In this document: positions 1 to 10,188 of the stretch, piece by piece
How positions within the stretch are numbered: the first letter of the stretch is position 1
How the letters are laid out: every line of letters starts with the position of its first letter
Origin: Pseudosulfitobacter sp. DSM 107133
GTDB taxonomy: Bacteria > Pseudomonadota > Alphaproteobacteria > Rhodobacterales > Rhodobacteraceae
Length of the DNA: 64,000 bases
NCBI RefSeq assembly: GCF_022788695.1
Contig: NZ_CP085154.1
Span: forward strand, 2,170,001-2,234,000
Direction: 5' to 3'
Program-made: the position numbers and the translations under genes
Notes under the pieces: model-generated
Told to the model about the DNA's origin: nothing
What the model saw: only the letters and a program-made list of their open reading frames with translations
Database searches by the model: none

Positions 1-1102
1 TTTCGACACCGGTGCCCTTGAGCGCCGAAATCGCGATGATGTCCTGATCGCGCGCGGCGCGGGCCTGGGCGGCGTCTGCCTCGGCTTGCGGAAGCAGGTC
101 GATCTTGTTCCAGATCTCGAACATCGGGCGTTCGTTGCCCACCCCCAGCGTGGTCAGGATCTCGCGCACATCGGCGGCCTGATCCTCGGTCTCGGGGTGC
201 GAGATGTCGCGCACGTGGCAGATGATGTCCGCGGCCAGCACTTCTTCAAGCGTGGCGCGGAAGGCGGCGACCAGTTCCGTGGGCAGGTCCGAAATGAAAC
301 CCACCGTGTCCGACAGGATAATCTCGGGGCCGTTGTCCAGTTCCACACGGCGCATGGTCGGGTCCAGCGTGGCAAAGAGCATATCCTCGGCCATCACATT
401 GGCGCCGGTCAGACGGTTGAACAATGTCGATTTGCCCGCGTTGGTATAGCCCACAAGCGCCACGATCGGGAACGGCACCTTGGCCCGCGCGGCGCGGTGA
501 AGGGTGCGGGTCTTGACCACCTTGTCCAGTTGGCGGCGCAGGCGCACCAGTTGCAAATCAATCGCCCGGCGGTCCGCCTCGATCTGGGTTTCGCCGGGGC
601 CGCCGACGAAGCCAAGCCCGCCGCGCTGACGCTCGAGGTGGGTCCAGGCGCGCACAAGGCGGGTGCGCTGGTAGTTCAGCGCCGCCATCTCGACCTGCAA
701 CACGCCCTCGCGGGTGGCGGCACGGTCGCTGAAAATTTCCAAAATCAGGCCGGTGCGGTCGAGCAGCTTGACCCCCCATGCCTTTTCAAGGTTGCGCTGT
801 TGCACGGGCGTGACGGGGCCGTCGACCAGAACCAGTTCGACCTCTTCCGCCTCGAACCGCGCGCGCAGCTCTTCGATCTTGCCCTTGCCGAACAACATGC
901 CTGCATGAACCTTGGGCAGCGGCACGATCAGATCGCCCACCACATCAAGATGCGGCAGCGCATGGGCCAGCGACACGGCTTCGGCCAGCGCCAAAGCGGC
1001 GCCGCGCCGGTCGCGGTCGGATTTTATATCGGGATGCAGCACAAAGGCCCGTGTGAAACGGGGCCCTTCGCTTTCGTCCACCTGAAACGGAGGTTTGCTC
1101 AA
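1..1102 (-). CDS. hflX: GTPase HflX, C-terminal end off the window
   Basis: Ribosome-associated GTPase of the HflX/Obg-like class. The N-terminal glycine-rich HflX domain shows [19 protein letters not shown]. The G domain then shows P-loop [10 protein letters not shown]3 [10 protein letters not shown] and G4 WNKID near bases 95-125. About 367 codons are present and the last ~50 are missing at the left edge. The frame opens with TTG at 1102, whose last two bases are the first two of the hfq stop (TTGA overlap), giving [16 protein letters not shown]; a GTG at 1081 is the other candidate. Direct downstream coupling to hfq is usual in proteobacteria. Confidence 0.95.
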
Positions 1103-1338
1103 GAGGCGTCTTCGCCCTCGTACAGGCTGATCGGCTGGCTCGGCATGATTGTCGAAATCGCGTGTTTGTACACCAGTTGCGATTGACCATCGCGGCGCAG
1201 CAGCACGCAGAAGTTGTCAAACCATGTGATGACGCCTTGCAACTTTACACCATTGATCAGGAAAATGGTCACGGGCACCTTGGTTTTGCGCACGTGGTTC
1301 AGGAAGGCATCCTGCAAATTCTGTCTGTCCGAAGCCAT
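1099..1338 (-). CDS. hfq: RNA chaperone Hfq
   Basis: Sm-like hexameric RNA chaperone that pairs small RNAs with mRNAs. The 79-residue product is short, as in Rhodobacterales, and shows Sm1 ([20 protein letters not shown], residues ~6-25) and Sm2 with the YKHAIST motif (family form YKHAIS). The ATG at 1338 is chosen over longer in-frame extensions because MASDRQNLQ aligns with the usual start. It lies between trkH upstream and hflX downstream on the same strand. Confidence 0.97.
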
Positions 1339-1482
1339 GTCGGTTCTTACCTTTTTTCTTGTCGTAGGCTTGCGGACCAAGCCATCCCTCATTGCGGCTG
1401 AGTATGAAGGCCAAGTTGCGGAGTTTCCAGCCCAAAAACAGATGTTAGCGGTGCCGATACGTTTGGGGCACAGCCCAGTGCG

Positions 1483-3018
1483 TCAACCGCGCCACAGATC
1501 AGGGGTTAAAAGCGCGATGATGGCCAGCGTTTCCAGCCGCCCCAGCACCATGGCCGCCGCAAAAACCGATTTGGCCGCAGGCCCCAGCTCTTGCAGGCGG
1601 ATGGGTGCATCGCCCGCCCACTCCAACAGCGGCCCCGTGGTCGACAGCGCTGCCACGGCCATGGTCATCGACGCTTCGAACCCCACGCCCAGGGCGCCCA
1701 GAACCGTGGTGACCAGCGCAATGCTGATCGCGAACAGCATGAAAAACACCCAGGCAATGAATGCGCCGCCCTTCAGCACGCGGCGCCCCAACGATGTGCC
1801 CCCCCCGACCGAATGCGGATGCACCAGCTTTTCCATTTCGCGCAGCCCTGCCTGATACAGCGCAAAGACCCGCAGCAATTTGACACCGCCCGCCGTGGTG
1901 GCCACGCCGCCGCCCATCAACGCAAGGCCCATCAGAATCATCCCCGGTGTGGCCAGCCCCGACCAGTTTTGCGCGGTTTCCCAATGAGCGCTGGCAAATC
2001 CGGTGGTGGTCAGGAAGGACAGCACCGTGAACACGCTGCCCCACAGCGCCTGCCCGGCCGCGATCAAACGGTCTTGTTCGCCGATGTCGATGGCACCGAT
2101 GAAATGGCGCAGGAACAGGATCAGCGGCACCCCCAGCACCAGCGCGATGCCAATGCGAAATTCAGGGTCATGGCGCAAGCCGCCGCTTTCCGAAGTGACG
2201 GTATCGGTGGAAAAGGTCATGCGCGACAGGGCGAAGAGCATGAACAGCGCCATCACCATTTCACCGCCAATCCCCGAACCTGCCCCCGATGCACCGCCCA
2301 CGGGCGAAATCCCCGATGTCGCCATCACCGACATGGCGTGGCACAGCGCCACCAACGACCGGTCGCCCCCCGCGATCAGCAAGATCCACAACAGGATCGT
2401 CAACCCCACATAGATCGGCACTAGTGCCTTTGACACCTTGACCAGCCGCGCCCGCCCTTCGGGATGCTGAAAACGCATGTTGCGCTCGTCGTAACGGCCC
2501 GGTTCGGCGCGGGCCGTGACCTCGAAACCGCCGAGGTTCAGGGGCGCAAGAATGGCGCTGGCGGCGATCCACATCAACAGCCCGCCCATCCAGCCGACCT
2601 GTGCGCGCCACAGGTTCAAGGTATCGTTCAACCGCCCCGGCATGTCGAACAACGTCGCGCCAGTGGTGGTGAACGAGCTGACCATTTCAATATAGGCGTT
2701 CAGGAACGACGTGGTGCCCAGACCTTCGTAGAAAGGCACCGCCAGAAAGGCTGGCAGAAAGGTATAGGCGGCAAAAAGGCTCATCAACGGGCCAAGCGTG
2801 CCATGGCGCGGGGCACGTCCGGCATGGGCCAGAGCGATCAGGCCGAACAGAACGATCCCAAGCACCGCAGAGTACAGGAACGCCCGCGCCGTCGGCAATT
2901 CGCGGATCACCCCGCCATGGATCGCAGGCACCAGCATCGCCAGCGATGCCACCCCGAACATCAGCAGGAACAGCGGCAGCTGCAAGACGCGGTCCTGAAG
3001 GCTGGCCGTGCGCTCCAT
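1483..3018 (-). CDS. trkH: Trk potassium uptake protein TrkH
   Basis: Potassium-translocating membrane subunit of the Trk system. The 511-residue polytopic protein has the four pore-loop selectivity segments of the SKT superfamily: SFTTTGATLF, SVMATSGISPVGG, LSFLTTTGFASAHW and AALSTTGPLLEW. Its ATG lies one base after the trkA stop, so the two are surely co-transcribed with TrkA, the NAD-binding gating subunit. Length agrees with TrkH rather than KtrB. The 144-bp gap to hfq shows no gene. Confidence 0.95.
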   Translation of the reverse strand: MERTASLQDRVLQLPLFLLMFGVASLAMLVPAIHGGVIRELPTARAFLYSAVLGIVLFGLIALAHAGRAPRHGTLGPLMSLFAAYTFLPAFLAVPFYEGLGTTSFLNAYIEMVSSFTTTGATLFDMPGRLNDTLNLWRAQVGWMGGLLMWIAASAILAPLNLGGFEVTARAEPGRYDERNMRFQHPEGRARLVKVSKALVPIYVGLTILLWILLIAGGDRSLVALCHAMSVMATSGISPVGGASGAGSGIGGEMVMALFMLFALSRMTFSTDTVTSESGGLRHDPEFRIGIALVLGVPLILFLRHFIGAIDIGEQDRLIAAGQALWGSVFTVLSFLTTTGFASAHWETAQNWSGLATPGMILMGLALMGGGVATTAGGVKLLRVFALYQAGLREMEKLVHPHSVGGGTSLGRRVLKGGAFIAWVFFMLFAISIALVTTVLGALGVGFEASMTMAVAALSTTGPLLEWAGDAPIRLQELGPAAKSVFAAAMVLGRLETLAIIALLTPDLWRG

Positions 3019-3019
3019 A

Positions 3020-4396
3020 TCAGAAAAAGTCGATGGACACTTGCATCAGCCGCTCCACCTCGGGAACATCTTTGGCCATGCTGAAAATCGCGATAACGTC
3101 GCCCTCGTCGATGCGGGTCGAGGACAGCGGGCGGATCACTTCGCCGCCCTTGCGCACGGCGCCCACCAGCACCCCTTCGGGAAACTCGATTTCGCCGATC
3201 TTGCGGCCCGCGAGCGGCGAGGTCGACAGCACTTCGGCCTCGATCACCTCGGCTTCGGCATCCCCGATGGAATAGACCGAGCGCACACGCCCGTGGCGGA
3301 TGTGGCGCAAGATCGACGACACGGTGGTGGCGCGCGGGTTGATATAGGCGTCGATGCCCAGGGGGCCCATCATCGGCACCAGCGTCGGGTCGTTGATCAG
3401 CGCGATGGCATAGGGGCAGCCTTCGGTCTTGGCGCGCACGGCCGCCAGCATGTTGGTCTTGTCGTCATCCGTCACCGCCAGCATCGCATCAGCGCGCGAC
3501 ACGCCCGCCTCGTGCAGCAGGGCCACGTCCAGACCGTCGCCGTTCAGAACAATGGTCCGCTCAAGCGCCTCGGCGGCACGTTCGGCGCATTTGCGGTTTT
3601 TCTCGATGATCTTGGTGCGCACGCGGCTGGTGCGTTTTTCCAGTTCGGCCGCGACAGCCAGACCGACATTGCCGCCCCCCACCAGAACGATGCGTTCCTG
3701 CTTGGCCATCTTCTTGCCGAAGATTTCCATCGTGCGGTTCACGTCGTCGACATGGGCAAAGACATAGCAATCGTCACCGACAAACAGCTGGTCCTTGGCC
3801 TCGGGGGTGAACAGGGTGCCGTCGCGGCGCACCCCCACCACCACTGCCCGCAAGGTCGAGAACAGATCGGTCAGCTGGCGCAGGGGCGTGTTCACCACCG
3901 GGCATTCTTCCTCGATGGTGATGCCCAGCAGGTGCGCCTTGCCATCCATGAACCGTTCGGTGTCAAAGGCTGCCGTTGTATGCAAGCGCTGCAACGCGGC
4001 CGCAGCCACCTCGCGTTCGGGGCTGATGACCACATCAATCGGCATGTGATCGCGCCGGTAAAGGTCGGAATAGATTGCATCCAGATAAGACTGCGAGCGC
4101 AGCCGCGCGATCTTGCGGTTGATGCCGAAAACCGAATGCGCCACCTGGCAGGTGACCATGTTGACCTCGTCCGAATAGGTGGCGGCGATGATCATGTCGG
4201 CGTCGCGCGCGCCTGCACGGTCCAGAATGTTTGGGTAGCTGGCATAGCCGGTGACCCCCTGCACATCCAGCGAGTCAGTGGCACGGCGCACCAGATCGGG
4301 GTCGTTATCGACCACGGTGACATCGTTGCGTTCATTCGACAGGTGACGTGCGATCTGCCAGCCAACCTGACCTGCACCGCAAATGATGACCTTCAT
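3020..4396 (-). CDS. trkA: Trk potassium transporter NAD-binding subunit TrkA
   Basis: Cytoplasmic gating subunit of the Trk K+ channel. Two RCK modules in tandem are visible: the first Rossmann fold opens with CGAGQVGWQIARHL and an acidic end VVDNDPD, the second begins near residue 232 with VLVGGGNVGLAVAAELE; each is followed by an RCK_C segment, the last ending in EGDVIAIFSMAKDV. The 458-residue length is that of the duplicated TrkA form. It lies directly upstream of trkH; the block ntrX-trkA-trkH-hfq-hflX is conserved in Rhodobacteraceae. Confidence 0.96.
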   Translation of the reverse strand: MKVIICGAGQVGWQIARHLSNERNDVTVVDNDPDLVRRATDSLDVQGVTGYASYPNILDRAGARDADMIIAATYSDEVNMVTCQVAHSVFGINRKIARLRSQSYLDAIYSDLYRRDHMPIDVVISPEREVAAAALQRLHTTAAFDTERFMDGKAHLLGITIEEECPVVNTPLRQLTDLFSTLRAVVVGVRRDGTLFTPEAKDQLFVGDDCYVFAHVDDVNRTMEIFGKKMAKQERIVLVGGGNVGLAVAAELEKRTSRVRTKIIEKNRKCAERAAEALERTIVLNGDGLDVALLHEAGVSRADAMLAVTDDDKTNMLAAVRAKTEGCPYAIALINDPTLVPMMGPLGIDAYINPRATTVSSILRHIRHGRVRSVYSIGDAEAEVIEAEVLSTSPLAGRKIGEIEFPEGVLVGAVRKGGEVIRPLSSTRIDEGDVIAIFSMAKDVPEVERLMQVSIDFF

Positions 4397-4513
4397 GCGT
4401 TCCTTGCCCCTTTGGCAACCGCAACCACAGTGATCCGAAACATCTGAATGACAGATGGCCGAAACCGGGTCAATTCAATTGTAAACCCTAAGGATTTCCG
4501 GCAGTCTTGCCAT

Positions 4514-4984
4514 ATGAGAACCCGACTTTCCACCCTGTTGCTGACGCTTGCGCTGCCCGCCTGTGCGCCGCTGACGCTGTATTACAAGGCAGGCACGCCT
4601 GTCGCAACGGTTGAGCGGGATACGACCGCGTGCCAGGTGCAGGCGCTGCGTGATGCGCCGGTGGCCAATCAGGTGCGCCGCACGCCGCCCACCTATGTGC
4701 CGCCGCGCCGCTCCTGCGACTCGGCGGGAAATTGCACAACCACGGCCGGCTATTACCTGCCCGGCGAAGTCTATACCGTGGATGTGAACAGCGCCCTGCG
4801 CAAAAAGGTTGAAAACCAGTGTATGGCCGACCGTGGCTATAGCCCCGCCAGCATTCCGGCCTGTCCGCAGGGTGTGAAACAGGCGGCGCCGCTGGCGGCG
4901 ACGGCAACCTTGCCCCGCCTCACACCCAAATCCTGCGCCATCCGCAATCGCGACGGCAGTTTCCAGATCGTCAATCAGGGCTGA
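4514..4984 (+). CDS. small lipoprotein of unknown function
   Basis: A 156-residue exported protein. The start at 4514 gives MRTRLSTLLLTLALPACAPL, a signal peptide with a lipobox-like LPAC, so Cys17 is the likely lipidated residue. The mature part has paired cysteines in CDSAGNC, in QCMADRGY and in IPAC, which suggests disulfides in the periplasm. No family name is recognised. It is the only plus-strand gene inside the trkA-ntrX block and stops short of an intergenic repeat, so it looks like an insertion into a conserved gene order. Confidence 0.8.
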   Translation: MRTRLSTLLLTLALPACAPLTLYYKAGTPVATVERDTTACQVQALRDAPVANQVRRTPPTYVPPRRSCDSAGNCTTTAGYYLPGEVYTVDVNSALRKKVENQCMADRGYSPASIPACPQGVKQAAPLAATATLPRLTPKSCAIRNRDGSFQIVNQG

Positions 4985-4987
4985 CAG

Positions 4988-5056
4988 GGCGCCTTCGGGG
5001 GCGCTGCCCCCGCGCCTTGCGGCGCTCCCCCGGAGTTTATCCGGCAAGATGAAGAT
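4988..5056. repeat. intergenic palindromic repeat, copy A
   Basis: GC-rich element between two convergent genes: two nested inverted repeats (GGGGGCGCTGCCCCC, and GGCGC/GCGCC arms) followed by the tail GGAGTTTATCCGGCAAGATG. The tail recurs near 15935 (inverted), 17300 and, without the ATG end, 21870 (inverted). Position at 3' ends suggests a terminator-like or REP-like family. Confidence 0.75.
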
Positions 5057-5075
5057 ATGACTTGGGGTCTGGACC

Positions 5076-6488
5076 CTAGTCTGCGTCTTCGGCGTCATCC
5101 ATATGGGCCACGCGCGCACCGGCCTTGGCCGAGGTGACCACGCCGAGGCTTTTGAGTTTGCGGTGCAGCGCCGAGCGTTCCATGCCGACAAAATTGGCAG
5201 TGCGGCTGATGTTGCCGCCAAAGCGGTTGATCTGGGTCAGAAGGTATTCGCGTTCAAAGGCCTCGCGGGCCTCGCGCAGCGGCAAGGTGGCCAGCGAGCC
5301 GGACAGCACCACGCGGCCCTCGTCACCCTCGGCCGCCTCTTCGGTGCCGGGCAGTTCGCGCGCCTCGATGGGACCGGTGCCGTCCCCCAGGATCAGAACC
5401 CGTTCGACCAGGTTCTTGAGCTGGCGCACGTTGCCGGGCCAGATCATGGTTTGCAGCAAGGCCTGCGCCTCGTCACTGATGTGGCGTTTGGGCAAGCCCT
5501 GCGTGGCGTTGAATTCGTCGATGAAATGTTCGGCCAGCACCGGAATATCCTCGCGCCGGTCTTCCAGCGAAGGCACAGCAATGGGCACCACGTTCAGCCG
5601 GTGAAACAGTTCCTGACGGAAGGTTTCGGCGGCGATCGCCTGTTCCAGATCGCGGTTTGTCGAGGAAATCACCCGCAGATCGACGCGCACCTTGTCGTTG
5701 CCGCCAACACGGGTGAATTGCTGGTCAACCAGCACGCGCAGGATCTTGGACTGGGTGCCAAGCGGCATATCCGCGACCTCGTCGAAATAGATGACACCGC
5801 CATGGGCCTGTTCCAGCAGACCCGGCTCGACTCCGCGTTCGGCATTTTCGCGGCCGAACAGTACCTCTTCCATGCGGTCGGGGGCGATGCCTGCGCAGTT
5901 GATCGTGACAAAAGGCGCCGAGGCACGGTTGGAATGGGCGTGGATATAACGCGCAGCCAGTTCCTTGCCCGCACCTGCGGGGCCGGTCAGCATCACACGT
6001 CCGTTGGATTTGGTGACCTTGTCCAGTTGCGAAATCAACCCTTTGAACGCCGCACTTGACCCGATCATCTGCATCGGGCCGCTGTCCTGACGCCGCAAGC
6101 TCTGGTTTTCTCGCCGCAGGCGCGAGGTTTCCATGGCGCGGCGGATCACCACCAGAAGCTGGTCGATGTTGAACGGCTTTTCGATGAAATCATAGGCCCC
6201 CTGTTTGATCGCCGCGACCGCGATCTCGATGTTGCCATGGCCAGAAATGATGACCACCGGCACATCCGGGTTGTCGCGCTTGACCGTCTTGAGAATGTCG
6301 ATCCCGTCCATCCGGCTGTCTTTCAGCCAGATGTCCAGGATCATCAGGGCCGGTGCCTCGGAATTGATGGCGTTCATCGCCTCGTCGGAATTGCCTGCCA
6401 GCCGTGTGGCAAACCCTTCGTCCTTGAGAATATCGGAAATCAATTCGCGGATATCGCGTTCGTCGTCGACAATCAGAATATCACTCAT
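5076..6488 (-). CDS. ntrX: nitrogen assimilation response regulator NtrX
   Basis: Response regulator paired with NtrY. The receiver domain has the phospho-acceptor Asp52 (ALMILDIWL) and an early DD pair (VDDERD). The AAA+ domain (~140-380) has the Walker A variant GPAGAGKELAARY and the Walker B region GGVIYFDEVADMP. The C-terminal Fis-type helix-turn-helix contains NISRTANFVGMERSALHRKL. The GAFTGA loop that contacts sigma-54 is absent: the stretch after EEVLFGREN runs straight to GVEPGLLEQA. Its ATG overlaps the ntrY stop by four bases. Confidence 0.95.
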   Translation of the reverse strand: MSDILIVDDERDIRELISDILKDEGFATRLAGNSDEAMNAINSEAPALMILDIWLKDSRMDGIDILKTVKRDNPDVPVVIISGHGNIEIAVAAIKQGAYDFIEKPFNIDQLLVVIRRAMETSRLRRENQSLRRQDSGPMQMIGSSAAFKGLISQLDKVTKSNGRVMLTGPAGAGKELAARYIHAHSNRASAPFVTINCAGIAPDRMEEVLFGRENAERGVEPGLLEQAHGGVIYFDEVADMPLGTQSKILRVLVDQQFTRVGGNDKVRVDLRVISSTNRDLEQAIAAETFRQELFHRLNVVPIAVPSLEDRREDIPVLAEHFIDEFNATQGLPKRHISDEAQALLQTMIWPGNVRQLKNLVERVLILGDGTGPIEARELPGTEEAAEGDEGRVVLSGSLATLPLREAREAFEREYLLTQINRFGGNISRTANFVGMERSALHRKLKSLGVVTSAKAGARVAHMDDAEDAD

Positions 6489-8755
6489 GTTACCTCACCT
6501 TTTTTATGTGTCGGCGTCAGTGGCAGTGCGATCACTGCCATCGCACCGAAATGCGTTTGCCCTTCAAATACGGGCGCATCTTCCAGCACCAGCGTGCCGC
6601 CGTGCTCTTCGATAATCTTCTTCACAATTGGCAACCCCAGACCCGTCCCGCTGGAGCGCGTGGTTACATAGGGCTCGAACAGACGCGCACGATCCTCCGG
6701 CAAACCGATCCCGTTGTCGGCGATCTGAATGATGGCGCGCGTGTTCTGAGTTTCAAGGCGGACGCGAATACGCGGCTCAAGACCTTGGGGGGGATTGTTT
6801 TCGGCAAGCGTTTCAATTGCTTCACCGGCATTCTTGATCAGGTTTGTCAGCGCCTGACCAATCATGGTTGCATCCAGATCGGTGGTTAGAGGTGCCTCTG
6901 GAAGGTCGGCGTCGATGATGACACCGGGTTGCCCCGCGCTTTGCAACGTGACCGCATCGCGCACGATCTGCACCAGATCATGGCTTTGCCGGTCGGGTTC
7001 GGGCATCCTTGCGAATTTCGAAAACTCGTCAACAATGCGGCGCAAGTCATTGGTTTGGCGCACAATCACATCTGTCATCTGCTCCAGACTGTCACTGTCG
7101 TCGCCAACTTTGGACGAAAACTTGCGCTTGATCCGCTCGGCGCTCAGCTGGATGGGGGTCAGCGGGTTCTTGATCTCGTGGGCGATGCGGCGGGCGACAT
7201 CGCCCCAGGCCGCCATCCGCTGCGCGCTGACCAGATCGGTAACATCGTCAAAGGCCACAACATAGCCCTCAAGCCGTCCGTCTTCGGTGCGCCGCGTCGC
7301 CATGCGCACCAGCAGGTTTTCAAGGTGGCCATGACGGCTGACCTTGACCTCGCCCTGCGCGACCTCTTGAAGATTGGCTTTCAACATATTGAAAAGAGGC
7401 CCGAACTCTGGAATCGCAACGACCAGCGCAACCGATTGATTGTCATCCTTCCAATCCAACAGTCGTTCCGCAGACCGGTTCACAAAGGCGACGCGCCCTT
7501 CCGGGTCCAGTCCGACAACGCCCGAGGTGACCGAGCTGAGGACGGAATCGAACAGACGGCGGCGGCGCTCGATCTGGCGGGTGTTGTCCATCAGCGTGTC
7601 ACGCTGGCCTTTCAATTGCAGGGTCATCTGGTTGAAATAGCGCCCCAGCATGGCAATCTCGTCGTCGCCCTCTTCCTCGGGCACGCGCACGTCCATGTCA
7701 CCCGCGCCCACGCGCTGCGCGGCGCCGGTCAGCCGGCCCACGGGGCCAGACAGCCGTTCCGCGAACCACAGACCCAACCAGATTGCGGCCAGGATCAGGA
7801 TCACGGCAAAGCCCAGATACAGCAGGCCGAATTCGAACAAAACGCGGCCACGTTCGTTTTCAAGCTGTTGGTACAGGCGCACGGTTTCCTGGGTTTCGTC
7901 CAGCAAGGACAGGATTTCGCCGTCGACATCGCGGCTGACATACAGAAAACGGTCAACCAGACTGGTCAGCGGCACCAACGCGCGAAATTCATTGTTGGGC
8001 CAGTCTTCGATAATCACCAGCCCGTCTTTGCGGGCCTCATCAAATTTGCTTTCCTCCGGCTTTTCGAAATCGAACAAATAGGATCTGTCGCCACGGGCTC
8101 GAATTTCGCCGGTGCCGTCGATCAGATAGGCCTCGCGCAGGCCGCGCTGGATCTGGCGCTGGCCCTCGGTCAGAATCTCAATATCGTTTTTAATGGGCTG
8201 CGTGCGACGGACACGGTCGATAAACTCGGCCAGCGCGCGGGCATCTTCCACAAGATCATCGTTTTGTTCGGCCTCATAGGCTTCGGCAGCCGCCAGAGAC
8301 GAGCCGACAACATTGCTGACACGGTCCGAAAACCAGCCCTCAAGCCCGATGTTCACCGTCAGCCCGGCGAAAACCGCAACGGTCACCGTCGGGATCAGCG
8401 CCATCAGCGCAAACACGCCGGTCAGCCGCAAATGCAGCCGCGACCCTGCGGATTTTGCGCGGCGCGCCGCGATCAAACGGGCGACCTGGCTCATGACCAG
8501 GGCGGCGACCACCAGGATATAGACAAAGTCGGCCAGCAGAATCAGACGCAACGACATGTTGCCACTGCCCTGATCCAGCGGCCCCAGAATCAGAAATGTG
8601 GCCAGCGCCAGCACAGGCCCCAGAACCACCAAACCCAGCGTCGCGGCGTTGCGCACACGCTTTTGGCGGCGCAAACGCCCCAGAGTCACCCAACGTGATT
8701 GCCGTGTCCGGGTTGCCACCCTGCGCCCACCTGTTGATGCGGTGCCCGCAAGCAC
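6485..8755 (-). CDS. ntrY: nitrogen regulation sensor histidine kinase NtrY
   Basis: Membrane-bound sensor kinase, 756 residues. Two transmembrane helices near 40-100, another near 120-145, an extracytoplasmic loop and a further helix near 310-330 precede a HAMP linker. A PAS domain (~390-490) and the kinase core follow: H-box [19 protein letters not shown]-box IKNAGEAIE, G-boxes DNGIGLPED and GTGLGLPIVKKI. The first possible start is GTG at 8755; a second GTG lies 12 codons in. It overlaps ntrX and follows ntrC by 65 bp. Confidence 0.95.
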   Translation of the reverse strand: MLAGTASTGGRRVATRTRQSRWVTLGRLRRQKRVRNAATLGLVVLGPVLALATFLILGPLDQGSGNMSLRLILLADFVYILVVAALVMSQVARLIAARRAKSAGSRLHLRLTGVFALMALIPTVTVAVFAGLTVNIGLEGWFSDRVSNVVGSSLAAAEAYEAEQNDDLVEDARALAEFIDRVRRTQPIKNDIEILTEGQRQIQRGLREAYLIDGTGEIRARGDRSYLFDFEKPEESKFDEARKDGLVIIEDWPNNEFRALVPLTSLVDRFLYVSRDVDGEILSLLDETQETVRLYQQLENERGRVLFEFGLLYLGFAVILILAAIWLGLWFAERLSGPVGRLTGAAQRVGAGDMDVRVPEEEGDDEIAMLGRYFNQMTLQLKGQRDTLMDNTRQIERRRRLFDSVLSSVTSGVVGLDPEGRVAFVNRSAERLLDWKDDNQSVALVVAIPEFGPLFNMLKANLQEVAQGEVKVSRHGHLENLLVRMATRRTEDGRLEGYVVAFDDVTDLVSAQRMAAWGDVARRIAHEIKNPLTPIQLSAERIKRKFSSKVGDDSDSLEQMTDVIVRQTNDLRRIVDEFSKFARMPEPDRQSHDLVQIVRDAVTLQSAGQPGVIIDADLPEAPLTTDLDATMIGQALTNLIKNAGEAIETLAENNPPQGLEPRIRVRLETQNTRAIIQIADNGIGLPEDRARLFEPYVTTRSSGTGLGLPIVKKIIEEHGGTLVLEDAPVFEGQTHFGAMAVIALPLTPTHKKGEVT

Positions 8756-8820
8756 CTACCGCCATATATCGTGGTCCTAACCCGCAAGTGTCCGGATGGC
8801 CACGGTTTGATGTGGCAGTT

Positions 8821-10185
8821 TTACATCATCTTTCGACCGCGTGTCACCTGTATTCCAAGATCGGTGATCTTCTTGCGCAATGTATTTCGGTTGATCCCCA
8901 GAAGTTCGGCCGCTTTTGCCTGATTTCCTGCGGTTGCCGACAGGGCAATCTCGATCAGTGGCGCTTCGACTTCGCGCAATATCCTGCCGTGCAGGCCCGC
9001 AGGTGGCAACATATCGCCGTGCAGATCAAAATAGCGCTGCAAATGGCGTGCCACGGATGCACCCAGTTTCTCGGTGTCGCCCACCGATTGCAGCGGCTCC
9101 ATCTCGGGCTGGTTGCCAAGGGCCTGTTTGACCTCGGCGGCGGCTATTTCGGGCAGACGGCTGGTCAACCCCAGACGGCGTACGGTGTTTTCCAGCTGGC
9201 GCACGTTGCCGGGCCAGGAATATGTGCGAAACACTTCGGCGGCTTCGTCCGACAGGGTCCGCTGGGCGGCACCCGATTTTTCACTTCGGGCCAGAAAGTG
9301 ATGCGCCAGCAGCGGAATATCATCAACCCGTTCGCGCAAGGCAGGCACATGCAACGTTGCACCGCTGAGGCGGTAATACAGATCCTTGCGCACCGCGCCG
9401 CTTTCCATGGCGGCAGCCAGATCGGTCTGGCTGGTGGCCAGAAAACGCGGCACATCATCGCCCGAGGCATCGGTCATGCGCACGATACGCGCCTGAATTT
9501 CATCGGGAATATCGCCAATCTCGTCGATCAGCAGCGTACCCCCGCGCACCCGTGCCATTACCCGCGCGGGGCCTTCCAGATCTTGCAGATCGGCGGGCGT
9601 GACCGCGACGAAGGGCATCGAGCGACGGTCGGAAAAATCGTGAATGGCGCGCGCAATCAACGACTTGCCTGTGCCGCTTTCACCCCAGATCAGAACCGGA
9701 AGATCGGTGTTCATCACCTGCGCCACCACGCGGTACAGCGCCTGCATCACCGGCGTGCGCCCCACCAGCGGCAGATCATCGGGACGGTCGCCTTCCGATT
9801 GTTGGGTCTGGGGACGCTTGTGTTTGTTTTCCAGCGCCCGTGCCGTGCGCTTCATCAGGTCGGGCAGATCGAACGGCTTGGGCAGATAATCATAGGCTTC
9901 GGCCTCGGCGGCCTGAATCGCCGTCATGATCGTGTTCTGCGCCGAAATCACGATCACCGGCAGGCCGGGGCGGTCCTGTCCGATCTTGGGCAGCATTTCC
10001 AACCCGTTGCCATCGGGCATCATCACATCGGTGATGACAACGTCGCCTTTGCCCTCGCCAACCCAGCGCATCAACGTGGTCAGGGACGATGTGGCATGCA
10101 CCTTGCACCCTGCCCGCGTCAGCGCCTGCGTCAGAACCGTGCGAATTGTGCGATCATCGTCTGCAACCAGAACCGTGCCGTCCAT
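8821..10185 (-). CDS. ntrC: nitrogen regulation response regulator NtrC (GAFTGA-less)
   Basis: Transcriptional activator of nitrogen genes. The receiver has Asp53 in [13 protein letters not shown]. The AAA+ domain has Walker [13 protein letters not shown] and Walker [14 protein letters not shown]. Between them the L1 loop is missing: [19 protein letters not shown] replaces the usual GAFTGA segment. Known in Rhodobacter capsulatus, where NtrC activates sigma-70 rather than sigma-54 polymerase; the same is inferred here. The Fis-type DNA-binding end is [19 protein letters not shown]. It sits three bases after ntrB. Confidence 0.95.
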   Translation of the reverse strand: MDGTVLVADDDRTIRTVLTQALTRAGCKVHATSSLTTLMRWVGEGKGDVVITDVMMPDGNGLEMLPKIGQDRPGLPVIVISAQNTIMTAIQAAEAEAYDYLPKPFDLPDLMKRTARALENKHKRPQTQQSEGDRPDDLPLVGRTPVMQALYRVVAQVMNTDLPVLIWGESGTGKSLIARAIHDFSDRRSMPFVAVTPADLQDLEGPARVMARVRGGTLLIDEIGDIPDEIQARIVRMTDASGDDVPRFLATSQTDLAAAMESGAVRKDLYYRLSGATLHVPALRERVDDIPLLAHHFLARSEKSGAAQRTLSDEAAEVFRTYSWPGNVRQLENTVRRLGLTSRLPEIAAAEVKQALGNQPEMEPLQSVGDTEKLGASVARHLQRYFDLHGDMLPPAGLHGRILREVEAPLIEIALSATAGNQAKAAELLGINRNTLRKKITDLGIQVTRGRKMM

Positions 10186-10188
10186 GCT

